64,000 bases of DNA from an uncultured Dehalococcoidia bacterium (GTDB lineage Bacteria > Chloroflexota > Dehalococcoidia > Lucifugimonadales > CAJWUJ01), in NCBI GenBank assembly GCA_913047625.1, contig CAJWUJ010000002.1:66743-130742 (forward strand), given 5' to 3'. Shown here one piece after another: positions 25,637 through 37,738 of the stretch. Position numbers and translations under genes: made by a program. Numbering within the stretch: position 1 is the first letter of the stretch; the number at the start of each line of letters is the position of its first letter. The notes beneath the pieces were generated by a model, which saw nothing but the letters and a program-made list of their open reading frames with translations, was not told where the DNA came from and did no database searches.

Positions 25637-28600
25637 ATGGCATTGTCTTCTTTCTCGCCAATTATTGAACCCTCATGGAACTACAAGGATTATGCTCAGA
25701 ATCCTAGAGTTTTACCCGTTCCTAATTTAATTCAAGTGCAACTGAAATCTTTTGAATGGCTCCAGACTTTGGGGATCCGAGAGCTTCTTGATGAAATTAG
25801 TCCTATCGAAGACTTGACTGGAGGGAAATTCGAACTACATTTTGGGGTTCATGAATTTCAGGATCCTAAATATAGCGCTGAGGAGTGTAGGACAAAAGAA
25901 GTCACTTATGAAAGTGCTCTTTATGTGACCGTTAGATTGGTCTTTAAGGAAACGGGAGAGATTAAGGAACAAAAGTTGTTTATGGGTAATATCCCGTTAA
26001 TGACCGACAAGGGAACCTACATTATCAATGGTGCTGAACGCGTAGTGGTTAGCCAGTTAGTGCGATCTCCAGGCGTTTATTTTACAGAGACTAAAGATCC
26101 TTCAACGGGTCGTTCTTTGTGCTATGCCAAGCTTATACCGTACAGGGGTGCATGGCTGGAATTTGAGACAAGTAATCGTGATTTAATCCATGTGAAGGTG
26201 GATAGAAAGCGGAAAGCTTCTGTAACGACCCTGCTTCGTGCATTGGGATATTCTACCGACGAAGAAATCCTTGGAATGTTCAAGGATGTTGAAAAGGGGA
26301 AGGATCGAAAATTCATTGAGTCAACTCTCGAGAAGGATACCCCGGCCCAGACGGTTGATGATGCTTTACTGGAGTTTTACCGGAGGCTCAAGCCAGGAGA
26401 GCCACCTAGTCTTGCTAATGCCAAGTTATTGATGGAGAACCTCTTTTTTAATCCTAGACGCTACGATCTTGGTAGAGTAGGTCGATATAAAATCAACAAG
26501 AGACTCCATCTTGATACGCCGGAATCAACTCGAACTCTTACCAGGGAAGATTTCATACAGCTGATTAAGGCTATGATTGAGGTTAATAATGGAGCATCTG
26601 GAGATGATATTGATCACTTAGGTAATCGAAGGGTAAGAGCAGTGGGCGAGCTGATCCAAAATCAGCTAAGAATTGGTCTTCTGCGTATGGAAAGAGTTGT
26701 CAAAGAACGGATGACTATTATAGATCCCGAAAGAGCAACTCCCAGTGCCCTCACCAATATTAGGCCGGTTGCTGCATCGATCAAGGAATTCTTTGGTGGT
26801 TCTCAATTGTCGCAATTTATGGATCAGACCAATCCTCTCGCAGAATTAACTCATAAAAGAAGATTATCTGCACTAGGTCCAGGAGGTCTTAATAGAGAAC
26901 GTGCAGGCTTTGATGTCCGAGATGTACACCATTCCCATTACGGAAGAATTTGCCCTATTGAAACTCCAGAAGGACCCAATATTGGCTTGTTAGGTTCATT
27001 GGCTACATATGCTAAGACGAATGAATACGGATTCATTGAGACACCGTATAGAAAAGTGCTGAAATCATTAAAAAATAACGATGAAGATCTTATGGGTAGG
27101 ACTTTAGAGCAGGACGTAATCACAAAAGATGGTAAGAAATTAGCAGAACGTGGAACAGTCATTTCTAAGGAATTAAAACAACAGATTGCTCGAATAAAAC
27201 CTCAAGATATAAGGGTTACTCCCTATCTTTCTGATAATGAGCAAGATGTTGTTTATATGTCTGCTGATGACGAGGAGCAATTTATTATTGGGCAGGCGAA
27301 TTCAAAAATAGGTGAAAAAAACCAATTAGAAGAACCTTATCTCGAAGCAAGAAAGAAAGATGAATTTATTGTTGAATCTGCCGAAAACGTTGACTTTCTA
27401 GATGTTTCTCCTATGCAAATGGTAAGTGTATCTACTTCCTTGATTCCGTTTTTGGAACATGATGACGCAAACAGAGCGTTGATGGGTTCCAATATGCAGC
27501 GACAGGCTGTTCCATTGCTTTTACCGGATGCTCCTCTTGTAGGGACTGGTATGGAAGCACGCGTAGCGTTGGATAGCGGTCAAGTGGTGTTGGCAAAAGC
27601 TGAGGGTGTTGTGGTTTCATCAACTTCAAAAGAGATTGTGATTGAAGATAAAGATGGTAAAACACATTCGCATTCGTTAATCAAATTCTTGCGGAGTAAT
27701 CAAGGTACTTGTATCACGCAAAGGCCAATTGTTTACAAAGGTGACAAAGTTAAGCTGGGAACCCCTTTGGCTGATAGCTCGTCTACTGATAAGGGTAATT
27801 TGGCTTTAGGGCAAAATGTTTTGGTGGCATTTATGTCGTGGGAGGGCTTTAATTACGAAGATGCCATTATTATAAGCGAGCGTCTTGTTAGAGATGATAA
27901 ATTTACTTCTGTTCATATAGAGAAACATGAAGTTGAAGCTAGGGATACCAAGCTTGGTCAAGAGGAAATAACCAGAGACATTCCTAATGTTGGTGATGAA
28001 AGTCTGAGAAATTTGGATGAAGATGGGATTATCTGTATTGGTGCGGAAGTGGTGGCTGGAGATATATTGGTTGGCAAGATTACCCCTAAAGGAGAAACTG
28101 AGTTAACTGCTGAAGAAAAACTTTTACGGGCGATTTTTGGCGAGAAAGCAAGAGATGTAAAAGATACATCCTTACGCGTGCCTCATGGAGAGAAAGGAAA
28201 AGTCATTGATGTCAAGGTTATTTCTCGAGAGGGTAAGTCTGATCTTTCTGCAGGGGTGAACAAGTTAGTTCGGGTTTGGATTGCCCAAACTCGCAAAGTC
28301 TCCGAAGGCGATAAAATGGCAGGAAGACATGGCAACAAAGGAGTTATATCAAAAATTTTACCTATTGAGGACATGCCTTATTTGCCGGATGGTACTCCAG
28401 TGGACATTATATTAAACCCTATAGGAGTGCCTTCTCGGATGAATCTGGGTCAGGTTCTTGAAACACATCTTGGTTTAGCAGCAAAGACTATGAACTTCCG
28501 AGTAAAAAGTCCAGTTTTTGATAGTGCTCAGGATACAGATATTGATGATGCATTGGCTCGGTTATGGATATACCAGAACTCCGGAGGTATAGATAGTGAA

Positions 28601-29605
28601 TCAGGAACCATAAACATGGAGCGGGTTGGTGTATGGTTGGCTGACTACGGAATTTCAGAAGGAATATTAGATGAATCAAAGTCTAGTGGAACCCTAAGGG
28701 ATGCAGCGTTAACAATTTGGTTGAAGCAACAATCAACCTCCGTACCTAAGGAATCATCAGAACTATACGAAAAAGCTATGCAGCTTGCTAGGGAAAACAG
28801 TCGAGAAGCACCTCCGATTTTTGGGAAGTCGGTTTTGTATGATGGTCGTAGCGGTGAGAGATTTGATCAGCCGGTTTCTGTTGGCTATGTCTATATGATG
28901 AAATTAATTCATTTGGTAGAAGATAAAATCCATGCCAGATCTACCGGTCCTTATTCCTTGATTACCCAGCAACCCTTGGGTGGTAAAGCCCAATTTGGTG
29001 GCCAACGTTTTGGTGAAATGGAAGTATGGGCTTTAGAGGCTTACAGCTCAGCATATAATCTTCAGGAAATGTTGACCGTTAAATCTGATGACGTTGTTGG
29101 GCGTGTTAAGACCTATGAGGCAGTGGTTAAAGGTGAAGACATTTCCAGCCCTGGGATCCCAGAGTCTTTTCATGTTTTAGTTAAGGAACTGCAGAGTTTG
29201 GGTTTGGCTGTGGAACTCTTTCGAGATCCTGTATCAGAGGCACAAGACCTCTCTGTTTCTTCAGAATCTAATGATATCGAGCAGTCTCTCTTAGAAACAG
29301 ATCAGGGAGAACCTCAGCCTGCTTCATCTCTGGAAGAAGCCCTCTTGACCGATATAAAAAAGGAAGAAGTCACATCTGATGGTTCTGGAACTTTGGAAGA
29401 AGCACTGATGGTTGATATAACGGAAACTACGAAAGAAATGAAGGATGAAGGTGAAGAACCAGAGGCTGAGACCACTGTTGAAGAACCAGCGGTCGAGACT
29501 TCTAATGAAGCTGATATACCGATATTAGATGAATTGTTAGAAGATTCTCCGGGCATTCCTCCAGCAAATACAGAAGAAGGTGACGCTGATGATACAGACA
29601 AGTAA
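25637..29605 (+). CDS. rpoB: DNA-directed RNA polymerase beta subunit
   Basis: About 1,322 residues from the ATG at 25637, with TAAGGAG 8-14 bases upstream. Landmarks: the fork region [34 protein letters not shown] (broken here by residue positions about 390-425), with the residues that commonly mutate in rifampicin resistance in their sensitive state (Asp of FMDQ, His of THKRR, Ser of RLSAL); [48 protein letters not shown]. After the conserved C-terminal clamp there is a tail of about 100 mostly acidic residues containing two LEEAL..DI units. No rplJ-rplL genes precede it; it starts from its own promoter and overlaps rpoC. Confidence 0.98.
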   Translation: MALSSFSPIIEPSWNYKDYAQNPRVLPVPNLIQVQLKSFEWLQTLGIRELLDEISPIEDLTGGKFELHFGVHEFQDPKYSAEECRTKEVTYESALYVTVRLVFKETGEIKEQKLFMGNIPLMTDKGTYIINGAERVVVSQLVRSPGVYFTETKDPSTGRSLCYAKLIPYRGAWLEFETSNRDLIHVKVDRKRKASVTTLLRALGYSTDEEILGMFKDVEKGKDRKFIESTLEKDTPAQTVDDALLEFYRRLKPGEPPSLANAKLLMENLFFNPRRYDLGRVGRYKINKRLHLDTPESTRTLTREDFIQLIKAMIEVNNGASGDDIDHLGNRRVRAVGELIQNQLRIGLLRMERVVKERMTIIDPERATPSALTNIRPVAASIKEFFGGSQLSQFMDQTNPLAELTHKRRLSALGPGGLNRERAGFDVRDVHHSHYGRICPIETPEGPNIGLLGSLATYAKTNEYGFIETPYRKVLKSLKNNDEDLMGRTLEQDVITKDGKKLAERGTVISKELKQQIARIKPQDIRVTPYLSDNEQDVVYMSADDEEQFIIGQANSKIGEKNQLEEPYLEARKKDEFIVESAENVDFLDVSPMQMVSVSTSLIPFLEHDDANRALMGSNMQRQAVPLLLPDAPLVGTGMEARVALDSGQVVLAKAEGVVVSSTSKEIVIEDKDGKTHSHSLIKFLRSNQGTCITQRPIVYKGDKVKLGTPLADSSSTDKGNLALGQNVLVAFMSWEGFNYEDAIIISERLVRDDKFTSVHIEKHEVEARDTKLGQEEITRDIPNVGDESLRNLDEDGIICIGAEVVAGDILVGKITPKGETELTAEEKLLRAIFGEKARDVKDTSLRVPHGEKGKVIDVKVISREGKSDLSAGVNKLVRVWIAQTRKVSEGDKMAGRHGNKGVISKILPIEDMPYLPDGTPVDIILNPIGVPSRMNLGQVLETHLGLAAKTMNFRVKSPVFDSAQDTDIDDALARLWIYQNSGGIDSESGTINMERVGVWLADYGISEGILDESKSSGTLRDAALTIWLKQQSTSVPKESSELYEKAMQLARENSREAPPIFGKSVLYDGRSGERFDQPVSVGYVYMMKLIHLVEDKIHARSTGPYSLITQQPLGGKAQFGGQRFGEMEVWALEAYSSAYNLQEMLTVKSDDVVGRVKTYEAVVKGEDISSPGIPESFHVLVKELQSLGLAVELFRDPVSEAQDLSVSSESNDIEQSLLETDQGEPQPASSLEEALLTDIKKEEVTSDGSGTLEEALMVDITETTKEMKDEGEEPEAETTVEEPAVETSNEADIPILDELLEDSPGIPPANTEEGDADDTDK

Positions 29606-32600
29606 TATACCAGATTACGCAGGAATTAAGATTTCTCTCGCGTCCCCAGAGCTGATTAGAGGATGGTCTTATGGAGAAGTATCTAAGCCTGAGACAGTGA
29701 ACTATCGTACTCTCCGCCCAGAAAAAGATGGGTTATTTTGCGAGAGAATATTTGGTCCAACGAAAGATTGGGAGTGTTACTGTGGTAAATATAAGAAAAT
29801 ACGTTACAAGGGTGTCATTTGTGATCGTTGCGGAGTAGAAGTGGCAAGAGCCAAAGTTCGAAGAGAGAGGATGGGTCACATTCAGCTCGCAGCCCCTGTC
29901 TCGCATATATGGTTCACCAGAGGAACTCCGAGTAGGCTTGGAGTATTACTTGACTTATCACCACGAAACTTAGAAAGGGTCTTGTATTTCGCACAGTACG
30001 TCATCATTAGCATAGATGAAGACAGTAAGGAAAAACTAGTGACTAGAATTCAAGAAGAAGGTATCGAGTATAAGGCAAGGCTGCAGGAAAAAGTTAACAG
30101 TTTAAAGAGTGTTGCTTCTTCAAAAGATGATGCCATAAATACTAATCTATCTTCTGAAAATATTGACTCTTCCGAAACAAGTGACAATATTCTCGATCCC
30201 GAAGCAGGTGATCATCAAGAAGATCCTTTTGGAGATTTGGATCTCAGTAGTGAGGAGAAAATCCAGGATGCTTTCAATAAGATTGACTCAGATACTCAAG
30301 ATAAAATTGAGCGTATGGAAGCGCTAGCTCCATTGCAGATGCTGTCAGAAAGCCGTTTCAGGGAATTACGTGATGAGTTTGGGGATGTATTTATTGCTGG
30401 TATGGGAGCTGAAGCTATTCTAGATATTTTGCAGAGAGTAAATCTGCAATCTTTATATCAAGAACTGCAAGAAGAAATTGCTTCTACTACAGGTCAAAGA
30501 CGAAAGAAAGCGATTAAGCGACTTAAGGTAGTAAAGTCTTTATACCACAGTAACAATAAACCTGAATGGATGATTCTTAAAACTCTGCCAGTTCTCCCGC
30601 CAGAGCTTCGACCAATGGTACAACTCGATGGTGGAAGATTTGCCACCAGTGATTTAAATGATTTATACAGAAGAGTCATTAATCGAAATAATCGACTTAA
30701 GAGGTTGTTAGAATTAGGCGCGCCTGAAATTATAGTTCGTAACGAAAAAAGAATGCTGCAGGAGTCAGTGGATGCATTGATAGACAACGGTCGTAGGGGA
30801 CGAACAATCGCAGGCAGTCACAATCATAAATTAAAATCGCTTTCCGACTTATTGAGAGGCAAACAAGGAAGATTTCGCCAGAACTTGTTGGGCAAAAGAG
30901 TTGACTATAGTGGGCGGTCAGTGATTGTAGTTGGTCCCTCCTTGGAGCTGCATCAATGCGGTTTACCTAAGAAGATGGCATTGGAGCTTTTTAAGCCATT
31001 TGTTATGAACAAGCTGGTTGAACAAGGATTAGCACATAACATTAAGAGTGCAAGAAGAATGGTTGAGCGAGTTAGGCCGGAAGTCTGGGATATTCTCGAA
31101 GACATAATTAAGACCAGACCAGTTCTGCTTAACCGAGCTCCTACGTTACATAGATTAGGCATTCAAGCCTTTCAACCAGTGCTTGTTGAAGGCAGTGCTA
31201 TTCAGATCCATCCACTAGTGTGCACCGCATTCAATGCCGATTTTGATGGTGACCAGATGGCTGTTCACGTTCCATTGTCAACAGAAGCTGTACTGGAGGC
31301 TCGGCGTATTATGTTGAGTACTAATAATATGCTTTCTCCAAGTTCTGGCGAGCCCATAGTAGCACCTACTTTGGATATGGTTCTTGGTTCTTATTATTTA
31401 ACGATGCTTCGTACAGGAGCGACAGGCGAAGGTAAACGGTTTCTTAATAAGGAAGAGGCAAGGTTATACGGCGATCTTGGCCTTGTCGATTTGCATGCTG
31501 AAATTGTCGTTCAGGATGATGGGAGTGGGACGCAACTTAAAACAACAATTGGCAGAATTATTTTCAATGAGGCTATTCCTAAAGAAGTAGGTTTCTATAA
31601 CCGCTTAGTTGATAAACAGTCAATAAAAGAAATTGTATCTGATTGTTATCGACTACTTGGAAACGAAGGAACAGCAAAAGTTCTGGACAAAATTAAGGAT
31701 GTAGGATTTAGATATGCAACACAATCGGGTATCACTATAGCAATTAACGACATAACGGTATCTAAAGAGAAAGCTGCAATGATTGATAAGGCTTCTGAAA
31801 AGATAGCAAACTTACAGGAGCAATACGGTGACGGTTTGCTCACGCCCGATGAGAGGTACAAGCGAGCTGTAGATATATGGACTGAGGTTAGTGATGATAT
31901 GACTTCCTTGATTGAGAAAACCATGCCTAACTATGGTGGGATCTATTTCATGGCTCAGTCAGGAGCTAAGGGTAATATAGCTCAGGTCAAACAAATGGCT
32001 GGGATGCGAGGATTAATGAGCAATGCTCGAGGTAAGGTATTGGATTTGCCAATCAAATCCAGTTTCCGGGAAGGATTAACAGTGCTGGAGTACTTTATTT
32101 CTACTCATGGAGCTCGGAAAGGATTGGCAGATACGGCTTTGCGTACGGCTGACAGTGGATATCTAACTCGTAGACTCATAGATATTGCACAGGAAATTAT
32201 TGTTTTGGAAACAGACTGCGGAACGGAAAAAGGAGTTTGGGTTATTTCTGAAACAGCAGAAGAAGATATTATGGTAGCCAGTTTTGAAGAGCGCTTAATT
32301 GGCCGTCATTTGGCAGAAGATTTAGTACATCCCAAAACCGGTAAGATCATCGGAAATAGAAACCAAGAGATTGACGAAGATATGGCAAGCAAGTTAACCC
32401 CAGCTAAGGTTGAGGCTGTTTTTGTAAGGTCAACTTTGTTATGCGAATCTGAAAAAGGTGCTTGCCAGTTGTGTTACGGGCGAAGTTTGGCTACGGGCAG
32501 AAGTGTTATGCTTGGAGAGGCAGTAGGGATAATTGCTGCCCAGTCAATTGGTGAACCAGGTACGCAGCTTACAATGAGAACTTTTCATACTGGGGGCGTT

Positions 32601-33758
32601 GCTGGAGTTGACATTACCAGTGGACTACCTCGTGTTGAAGAATTGTTTGAGGCAAGAGTGCCTAAAAGTAAAGCATTACTATCAGAAATTGAAGGAAATG
32701 TAGAAGTTTTTGATAGTGGAATTTTGATAGGGACTGACTCAGCATTGCCTTCTGGCGGGCTGAAACCTCCTATTTCTGAGGGTAAGGTGGTTCGAGTAAC
32801 TAATGAGATTCCTTATTCAGAAGAATATAGAATACCTAGAGGATATAAGCCTTCAGTAGTTGATGGTGCTTGGGTAGAGAGTGACGCGGTTTTGGTGACC
32901 AAACCCCGAGTTGCTAAAGAATCTAAGTTATTGAATGAGTCCACCGATGGTTCGGTGCGTTCGAGCAACGCAGGTACAGTTAAAGTAATGAAGACCAAAA
33001 TAAAGCTATTTTGGGACGAAAGTGATAGTCGGGATTATCCAGTACCAGCCACGGCAAACCTTGTAGTAAAGACGGGAGAGACTGTGCGTGCTGGTCAACC
33101 TTTGACCAAGGGTCAACGGGATCCACACGATATTCTCAGGATCCAAGGAAGAGAAGCAGTGGAACGTTATTTGAGGCAACAGGTTCAAACGGTCTATATG
33201 AACCAAGGGGTGTCTATTAATGATAAACATATTGAGGTTATTGTAAGGCAGATGCTTCGTCGAGTACGGGTAGACTTTTCAGGTGACACTGAGTTATTAC
33301 CAGGCCAACTAGTTGACAGGCTGACTATTGAAAGAACTAACGCAAAGATATTGGCGGAAGGGGGAGAACCTGCTACAGCGAGCCCCGTTCTTCTTGGGGT
33401 TACTCGAGCTTCTCTAAATACGGATAGTTTCCTTGCGGCAGCTTCATTCCAAGAGACTGCGAGAGTATTGACTGAAGCAACTATTACAGGTTCTATGGAT
33501 TCCCTACAGGGATTAAAAGAAAATGTGATCATCGGTCGATTGATACCAGCTCGATTTGACTTGTCAGAAGAAGGTAGGATTAGGCTTGGATTCGATAAAC
33601 TTGAAGAAGAAAGGTCAAATAAAAAGGCTCAATACGAGTCTTTAGGTGAGCCAAATGAGATGGCTACTTCTGAGGAAGAAGAATTGCAAAAACAGCTTAT
33701 CGGAGATGATACCGGGTTGGGTGATGAAGTGCAGCCAACAGAATCCTTTCTAGACTAA
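29589..33758 (+). CDS. rpoC: DNA-directed RNA polymerase beta' subunit
   Basis: About 1,389 residues. The ATG at 29589 lies 17 bp inside the end of rpoB, with GAAGGTG as ribosome site, so the two are translationally coupled. Landmarks: the N-terminal zinc-binding cysteines ([23 protein letters not shown]), rudder/lid region [20 protein letters not shown], the catalytic Mg loop [16 protein letters not shown], and the second zinc site [16 protein letters not shown]. Residues about 170-240 hold an acidic, Ser/Asp-rich insertion in the clamp. The C-terminal end is a charged tail. Core subunit of the transcription machinery; function certain. Confidence 0.98.
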   Translation: MIQTSNIPDYAGIKISLASPELIRGWSYGEVSKPETVNYRTLRPEKDGLFCERIFGPTKDWECYCGKYKKIRYKGVICDRCGVEVARAKVRRERMGHIQLAAPVSHIWFTRGTPSRLGVLLDLSPRNLERVLYFAQYVIISIDEDSKEKLVTRIQEEGIEYKARLQEKVNSLKSVASSKDDAINTNLSSENIDSSETSDNILDPEAGDHQEDPFGDLDLSSEEKIQDAFNKIDSDTQDKIERMEALAPLQMLSESRFRELRDEFGDVFIAGMGAEAILDILQRVNLQSLYQELQEEIASTTGQRRKKAIKRLKVVKSLYHSNNKPEWMILKTLPVLPPELRPMVQLDGGRFATSDLNDLYRRVINRNNRLKRLLELGAPEIIVRNEKRMLQESVDALIDNGRRGRTIAGSHNHKLKSLSDLLRGKQGRFRQNLLGKRVDYSGRSVIVVGPSLELHQCGLPKKMALELFKPFVMNKLVEQGLAHNIKSARRMVERVRPEVWDILEDIIKTRPVLLNRAPTLHRLGIQAFQPVLVEGSAIQIHPLVCTAFNADFDGDQMAVHVPLSTEAVLEARRIMLSTNNMLSPSSGEPIVAPTLDMVLGSYYLTMLRTGATGEGKRFLNKEEARLYGDLGLVDLHAEIVVQDDGSGTQLKTTIGRIIFNEAIPKEVGFYNRLVDKQSIKEIVSDCYRLLGNEGTAKVLDKIKDVGFRYATQSGITIAINDITVSKEKAAMIDKASEKIANLQEQYGDGLLTPDERYKRAVDIWTEVSDDMTSLIEKTMPNYGGIYFMAQSGAKGNIAQVKQMAGMRGLMSNARGKVLDLPIKSSFREGLTVLEYFISTHGARKGLADTALRTADSGYLTRRLIDIAQEIIVLETDCGTEKGVWVISETAEEDIMVASFEERLIGRHLAEDLVHPKTGKIIGNRNQEIDEDMASKLTPAKVEAVFVRSTLLCESEKGACQLCYGRSLATGRSVMLGEAVGIIAAQSIGEPGTQLTMRTFHTGGVAGVDITSGLPRVEELFEARVPKSKALLSEIEGNVEVFDSGILIGTDSALPSGGLKPPISEGKVVRVTNEIPYSEEYRIPRGYKPSVVDGAWVESDAVLVTKPRVAKESKLLNESTDGSVRSSNAGTVKVMKTKIKLFWDESDSRDYPVPATANLVVKTGETVRAGQPLTKGQRDPHDILRIQGREAVERYLRQQVQTVYMNQGVSINDKHIEVIVRQMLRRVRVDFSGDTELLPGQLVDRLTIERTNAKILAEGGEPATASPVLLGVTRASLNTDSFLAAASFQETARVLTEATITGSMDSLQGLKENVIIGRLIPARFDLSEEGRIRLGFDKLEEERSNKKAQYESLGEPNEMATSEEEELQKQLIGDDTGLGDEVQPTESFLD

Positions 33759-33792
33759 ATACCTGACCTATATTTTTAAACTAAGATTTCAT

Positions 33793-34782
33793 CTATTCCA
33801 GATCAGTGAGATTGTTCTTGACTGTTTTCAAAAAACTAGCTGCAGGTGCGCCATCTACAACTTGATGATCAAAGGTTATACTAAGACTTGCTACTGTTCT
33901 GATAGCAATCTCTTCATTAACTACCAATGGTCTTTTAATACTTCTACCTATTCCAAGAATAGCTAGCTCCGGTGGATTAATTATCGGAGTAAACGCGTCT
34001 ATATCATATGATGCGAGGGAAGAGACGGTAAATGTTCCGTTTGTAACATCTTGGTAGTCGAGGGTTCCGTCCCTTGCTTTCTTGGAAAGAACGAATAGTT
34101 CTTCAGCTATGCTAGCGACGCTTTTTAAATTGGCGTTTTGGATTACAGGTACGATGAGACCCTTATCAATAGAAACTGCCACTCCCACATTGATATCGGT
34201 AGATAATGTTAACCTACTGTTTTCATAAGTCCCATTGAGATCAGGATGTAGTTCTAGTGCTTTTGCTGCTGCCTTTATGATTAGATGCAGGCTTCGTATC
34301 CGAGCTTTCGGGTATTTTGTATTGAGATTCTTTTGATACAACTCCATATCTGTTAGATCAGCTTCAGTCATTAAAGTAATTTGAGCCATACTTGTCAGGC
34401 TATGCATCATATTTGTTGCAATAGTTTTTCTTAAGCCACTTAATTCGTTATTTATCTGTCGACTATTAGTGCTCTGTCTAGTTGTTGGACGTGGACGCTT
34501 GTTCGCCTCTTGTTGATTTGTGACAACTTTAGTTTTAGAGATAATACCTAGTGTATCTCCTACGGATATGAGTTCACCTATTTGATGATTTTGTTCCTTA
34601 AGAAAGCCATTACAAGGAGCAATAACAGTAAAATTGATCTTTGCAGATTCTACTTCTAGGAGAGGCTCATTTTTTTTCACAATTTCCCCAATGTTTTTAT
34701 GCCAGTGGGTAATTGTGGCCTTAACCATATCTGTATTCCAGGCATTTAGAATTATTTTAGTTGTGATTTGCTTTGCACTCAT
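33793..34782 (-). CDS. Short 2-oxo-acid dehydrogenase E2-like acyltransferase without E1/E3-binding domain
   Basis: 329 residues. One lipoyl domain (1-80), with the lysine in EVESAKINF, is joined by a short polar linker directly to the catalytic domain (from about residue 115: LSGLRKTIATNMMHSL). The catalytic domain includes DINVGVAVSIDKGLIVPVI, TNGTFTVSSLASYDIDAFTPI and the active-site FDHQVVDG with normal His and Asp. The peripheral subunit-binding domain that normally docks E1 or E3 is absent. There are no E1 or E3 genes beside it: it stands alone, convergent with rpoC and divergent from pckA. It resembles acetoin/branched-chain type E2 proteins, and its partners, if any, must be encoded elsewhere. 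Confidence 0.85.
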   Translation of the reverse strand: MSAKQITTKIILNAWNTDMVKATITHWHKNIGEIVKKNEPLLEVESAKINFTVIAPCNGFLKEQNHQIGELISVGDTLGIISKTKVVTNQQEANKRPRPTTRQSTNSRQINNELSGLRKTIATNMMHSLTSMAQITLMTEADLTDMELYQKNLNTKYPKARIRSLHLIIKAAAKALELHPDLNGTYENSRLTLSTDINVGVAVSIDKGLIVPVIQNANLKSVASIAEELFVLSKKARDGTLDYQDVTNGTFTVSSLASYDIDAFTPIINPPELAILGIGRSIKRPLVVNEEIAIRTVASLSITFDHQVVDGAPAASFLKTVKNNLTDLE

Positions 34783-34872
34783 TTGAATTAGATTGTACGA
34801 ATAAAAAGACCGTTTGGAAAGTTAGGGTTCAGTAGGATTGCATTCAAAATCACTGCTGACTGGCGTAACTTG

Positions 34873-34881
34873 TGTTAGAAT
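34873..34881 (+). promoter_or_regulatory. Possible extended -10 promoter element for pckA
   Basis: TGTTAGAAT (TG, one base, TAGAAT) lies 40 bp upstream of the pckA ATG; no good -35 is present, as is usual for extended -10 promoters. It would leave a leader of about 33 bases with no clear ribosome site. Confidence 0.3.
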
Positions 34882-34920
34882 ACCCGCTTATGAGGTCAAT
34901 ATTTAAAATAATGAATATTA

Positions 34921-36531
34921 ATGGGAGTCAAGAAATTGGATCACGGTAAAAGTGAATTTGGTCTTGATATTCATGGTATCTCTCATGAGGGGTCTAGTTT
35001 TTGGAATCTCGATGTCAAGGCTTTGTATAAGAGTGCCTTAGCACAAGGGAATGCAGTTCTGGCCCATGGTGATTCTTTAGTTGTCACTACAGGAAAGTAT
35101 ACCGGGAGGTCTCCCAAAGACAAGTTTATCGTGTGTGATGAAACTACTAAGGATGTAGTGTGGTGGCAAGGGGGCAATCAATCATTTAGCCCCGAGCAAT
35201 TCGATTCTCTTCATGACAAAGTGCTTGCGTATTTAGGGTCACAAGATTTATTTATTCAGGATTGTTTTGTGGGTGCGGATTCTGAATATAGGCTCAAATT
35301 AAGAGTCATTACTCATTCTGCTTGGCATTCCTTATTTGCGCGTAACATGTTTATTATCCCTGAGGTAAATCAGTTAGCCTCCCATAACCCAGATTTTACA
35401 GTTCTTCACTGTCCAGGTTTCAAGGCTGATCCTACTGTGGATAGTACTAATTCAGAAGCTTTTATAGTTATAAATTTTAATAAGAAGATCGTTATGATAG
35501 GTGGCACAGAGTACGCCGGTGAAATCAAGAAATCGATCTTCACTGTTATGAACTACATATTGCCAGAAAAGGATGTCTTCCCCATGCATTGTGCTGCGAA
35601 TGGGGAGCCCAAGAACGGTGATGTGGCTTTGTTTTTTGGCCTTTCCGGTACTGGTAAAACAACTTTATCTGTGACTAATGACAGGATATTGATAGGGGAT
35701 GATGAGCATGGATGGACCCCTGATAGTGTATTCAATTTCGAAGGCGGATGTTATGCGAAGGTGATTCGACTATCCGCTGAAGCAGAGCCTGAGATTTTCG
35801 AACGAACTAGGTCTTTTGGAACAGTCTTAGAGAATGTTGTTATGGATAGCAGTACAGGGATTTTAGATCTTGACGATGACTCTATTACTGAAAACACTAG
35901 GGGATCATACCCTCTTAGTTCCTTGTCCAATGTCTCGAGTACCGGTTGCGGGAAGCAGCCGAATTATATTTTCTTTCTTACCGCGGATGCTTTTGGAGTT
36001 TTACCGCCATTAGCTCAGCTAACAATCAATCAAGCAATGTATTATTTTATTTCTGGATACACTGCAAAGTTGGCAGGTACTGAAAGAGGGGTTATACAGC
36101 CCGAAGCAACCTTTAGTACTTGTTTTGGCGCTCCTTTTATGCCTAGGCATCCCAGCACGTATGCGGCGTTACTGGGTCAGCGCATGTTAAACGATAATGT
36201 ACAAGCTTGGCTTGTTAACACCGGTTGGAGTGGAGGTCCATATGGGATTGGAGAAAGGGTTAAAATTGCACACACTAGAGCAATGATTAGAGCGGTTCTC
36301 AGTGGGAGCATGGACTCTGTCCCAACAGTTGAAGATCCTATTTTCAGAGTTGATGTCCCAGTATCCTGTCCTGATGTTCCTGATTCAATATTGAGACCCC
36401 GGGATACGTGGCCGAATCCTGATGGTTATGATGAACAGGCTAAACTCTTGGCTAGAATGTTCCAAGACAATTTTTCCAGCTTTGCAGATCAGGTATCTCT
36501 TGAAGTGTTAAACTCCGGTCCTCAATCTTAA
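34921..36531 (+). CDS. pckA: Phosphoenolpyruvate carboxykinase (ATP)
   Basis: 536 residues, the normal length. It interconverts oxaloacetate and PEP with ATP, the gateway between the TCA cycle and gluconeogenesis. Motifs: YTGRSPKDKFIV, the kinase-1a P-loop GLSGTGKTTLS, kinase-2 region LIGDDEHGW, FNFEGGCYAK, and FSTCFGAPFMPRHPSTYAALL followed by NTGWSGGPYG. All hallmark residues look intact. The ATG at 34921 lacks an obvious ribosome site. It is followed by a RidA-like gene after 37 bp. Confidence 0.97.
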   Translation: MGVKKLDHGKSEFGLDIHGISHEGSSFWNLDVKALYKSALAQGNAVLAHGDSLVVTTGKYTGRSPKDKFIVCDETTKDVVWWQGGNQSFSPEQFDSLHDKVLAYLGSQDLFIQDCFVGADSEYRLKLRVITHSAWHSLFARNMFIIPEVNQLASHNPDFTVLHCPGFKADPTVDSTNSEAFIVINFNKKIVMIGGTEYAGEIKKSIFTVMNYILPEKDVFPMHCAANGEPKNGDVALFFGLSGTGKTTLSVTNDRILIGDDEHGWTPDSVFNFEGGCYAKVIRLSAEAEPEIFERTRSFGTVLENVVMDSSTGILDLDDDSITENTRGSYPLSSLSNVSSTGCGKQPNYIFFLTADAFGVLPPLAQLTINQAMYYFISGYTAKLAGTERGVIQPEATFSTCFGAPFMPRHPSTYAALLGQRMLNDNVQAWLVNTGWSGGPYGIGERVKIAHTRAMIRAVLSGSMDSVPTVEDPIFRVDVPVSCPDVPDSILRPRDTWPNPDGYDEQAKLLARMFQDNFSSFADQVSLEVLNSGPQS

Positions 36532-36568
36532 GAATGTAAGCAATTAATTCCTGCGTCAAAGGATATTC

Positions 36569-37714
36569 ATGCTACTACCTATAGGAGAGAATGATTTGTA
36601 CAAACACGATAACCTAGGGGTTGCTTGGGTCAGTGGAATTACAGCCGAATCGCAAGGTATAGCTCGTACTTCAGGAGTCTGCTCTGGTGACTTGGAAGAA
36701 CAGACCAAGAAAGCCTATAAAAACTTAGAGCTAGTTTTAAGTAGAACTGGTCATACTCTAAAAGATATAACCAAAATAATCTACTATATTGATCCCCGTG
36801 CAGTTCCCGCATTTAATCAAGCTATTGGTGTCAGGGCAGAGCTTTTTGGAATTGATCAATTGCCAGCTGTTACGGCAGTCGCGGTTCATTCTCTAATCGA
36901 TAAGGGAGCCTTGGTGAAAATTGAGGCGATAGCAGATCGAAATGGCAAAAAAACCGTACATTATCCAGATCAGAGGAATGACTGGAAATTGCCCTACAAA
37001 CCATGCTGGGACGGAGGCAATGTACTATGGGTAGCTGGATTAGTAGCTCGGTCATATGATAGCTTGGGCGTGCCTTTATGGCCTTCAAATTTAGTCGGTC
37101 AAACTGAGGCTATCTATAGAAGAGCTGAGATAATGTTAAGCCGTGCGGGATTACAGTTCAGTGATGTAGTTAATTTAGTAGACTATGTTGTTCCAGAAGG
37201 ATATAAAGATTATCAACAGGCGAATCAGGTACGGAAGAAGTATTTTAAAGACCAACCACCAGCTTGCACTACGGTCGTAGTTGACAAGCTTCTAGCAGAT
37301 GACGCCTTAGTAGAGACTGACATGTTTGCGGTTCGTGATGGTAACAGAGTTGATATTTCACTTACATCTACTTCAAGTATTTCACCTGATGGAGTCAAGA
37401 AAGGATCATTAGTGTTCATTGGAGGTCAGGTAGCTAGTGATTTATCTCCTAAGGATACCAAGGTACAAGCTACAGAATGTCTGAATAACATTGATGGTTT
37501 GTTGGAACAAGCTGGGGGGAATAAACAGAATATTACTCGCCTTGTAGCCTATATATCCGAGCAGGCTTTTGGTGATTATGACGAGGTACTAGGAGCAATT
37601 GAGCACTATTTTTCTGGCAGCCCACCTTCTGTTACTGCTGTTGCTGTACAAAACCTTTCAGACCCCAATCAAAACATCATGATGAATGCTGTGGCTGATT
37701 TAAGCACTGACTAA
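36569..37714 (+). CDS. Protein with three tandem RidA-like (YjgF/YER057c/UK114) domains
   Basis: 381 residues made of three RidA-fold units at about 1-125, 140-257 and 270-381. Each has a pattern like QTxxxxxNLExxLxxAG, a YVxDxxxxxxFNxAxxxxF strand-helix, and the signature PAxTAVxV...VEIEAIA-like strand (LPAVTAVAV, PPACTTVVV, PPSVTAVAV). RidA proteins are homotrimers with active sites between subunits, so one chain with three units could fold as a self-contained pseudo-trimer. The arginine needed for imine deamination (after PA in the signature) is Val101, Cys233 and Val355, so classical 2-aminoacrylate deaminase activity is unlikely. Function unknown. Confidence 0.8.
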   Translation: MLLPIGENDLYKHDNLGVAWVSGITAESQGIARTSGVCSGDLEEQTKKAYKNLELVLSRTGHTLKDITKIIYYIDPRAVPAFNQAIGVRAELFGIDQLPAVTAVAVHSLIDKGALVKIEAIADRNGKKTVHYPDQRNDWKLPYKPCWDGGNVLWVAGLVARSYDSLGVPLWPSNLVGQTEAIYRRAEIMLSRAGLQFSDVVNLVDYVVPEGYKDYQQANQVRKKYFKDQPPACTTVVVDKLLADDALVETDMFAVRDGNRVDISLTSTSSISPDGVKKGSLVFIGGQVASDLSPKDTKVQATECLNNIDGLLEQAGGNKQNITRLVAYISEQAFGDYDEVLGAIEHYFSGSPPSVTAVAVQNLSDPNQNIMMNAVADLSTD

Positions 37715-37738
37715 ACGTCACCTTGGTAACCCGTCACC

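Noticed and set aside
33759..33792. Terminator between rpoC and the convergent E2 gene
   Set aside because: Only 34 bp with no inverted repeat that I can see.
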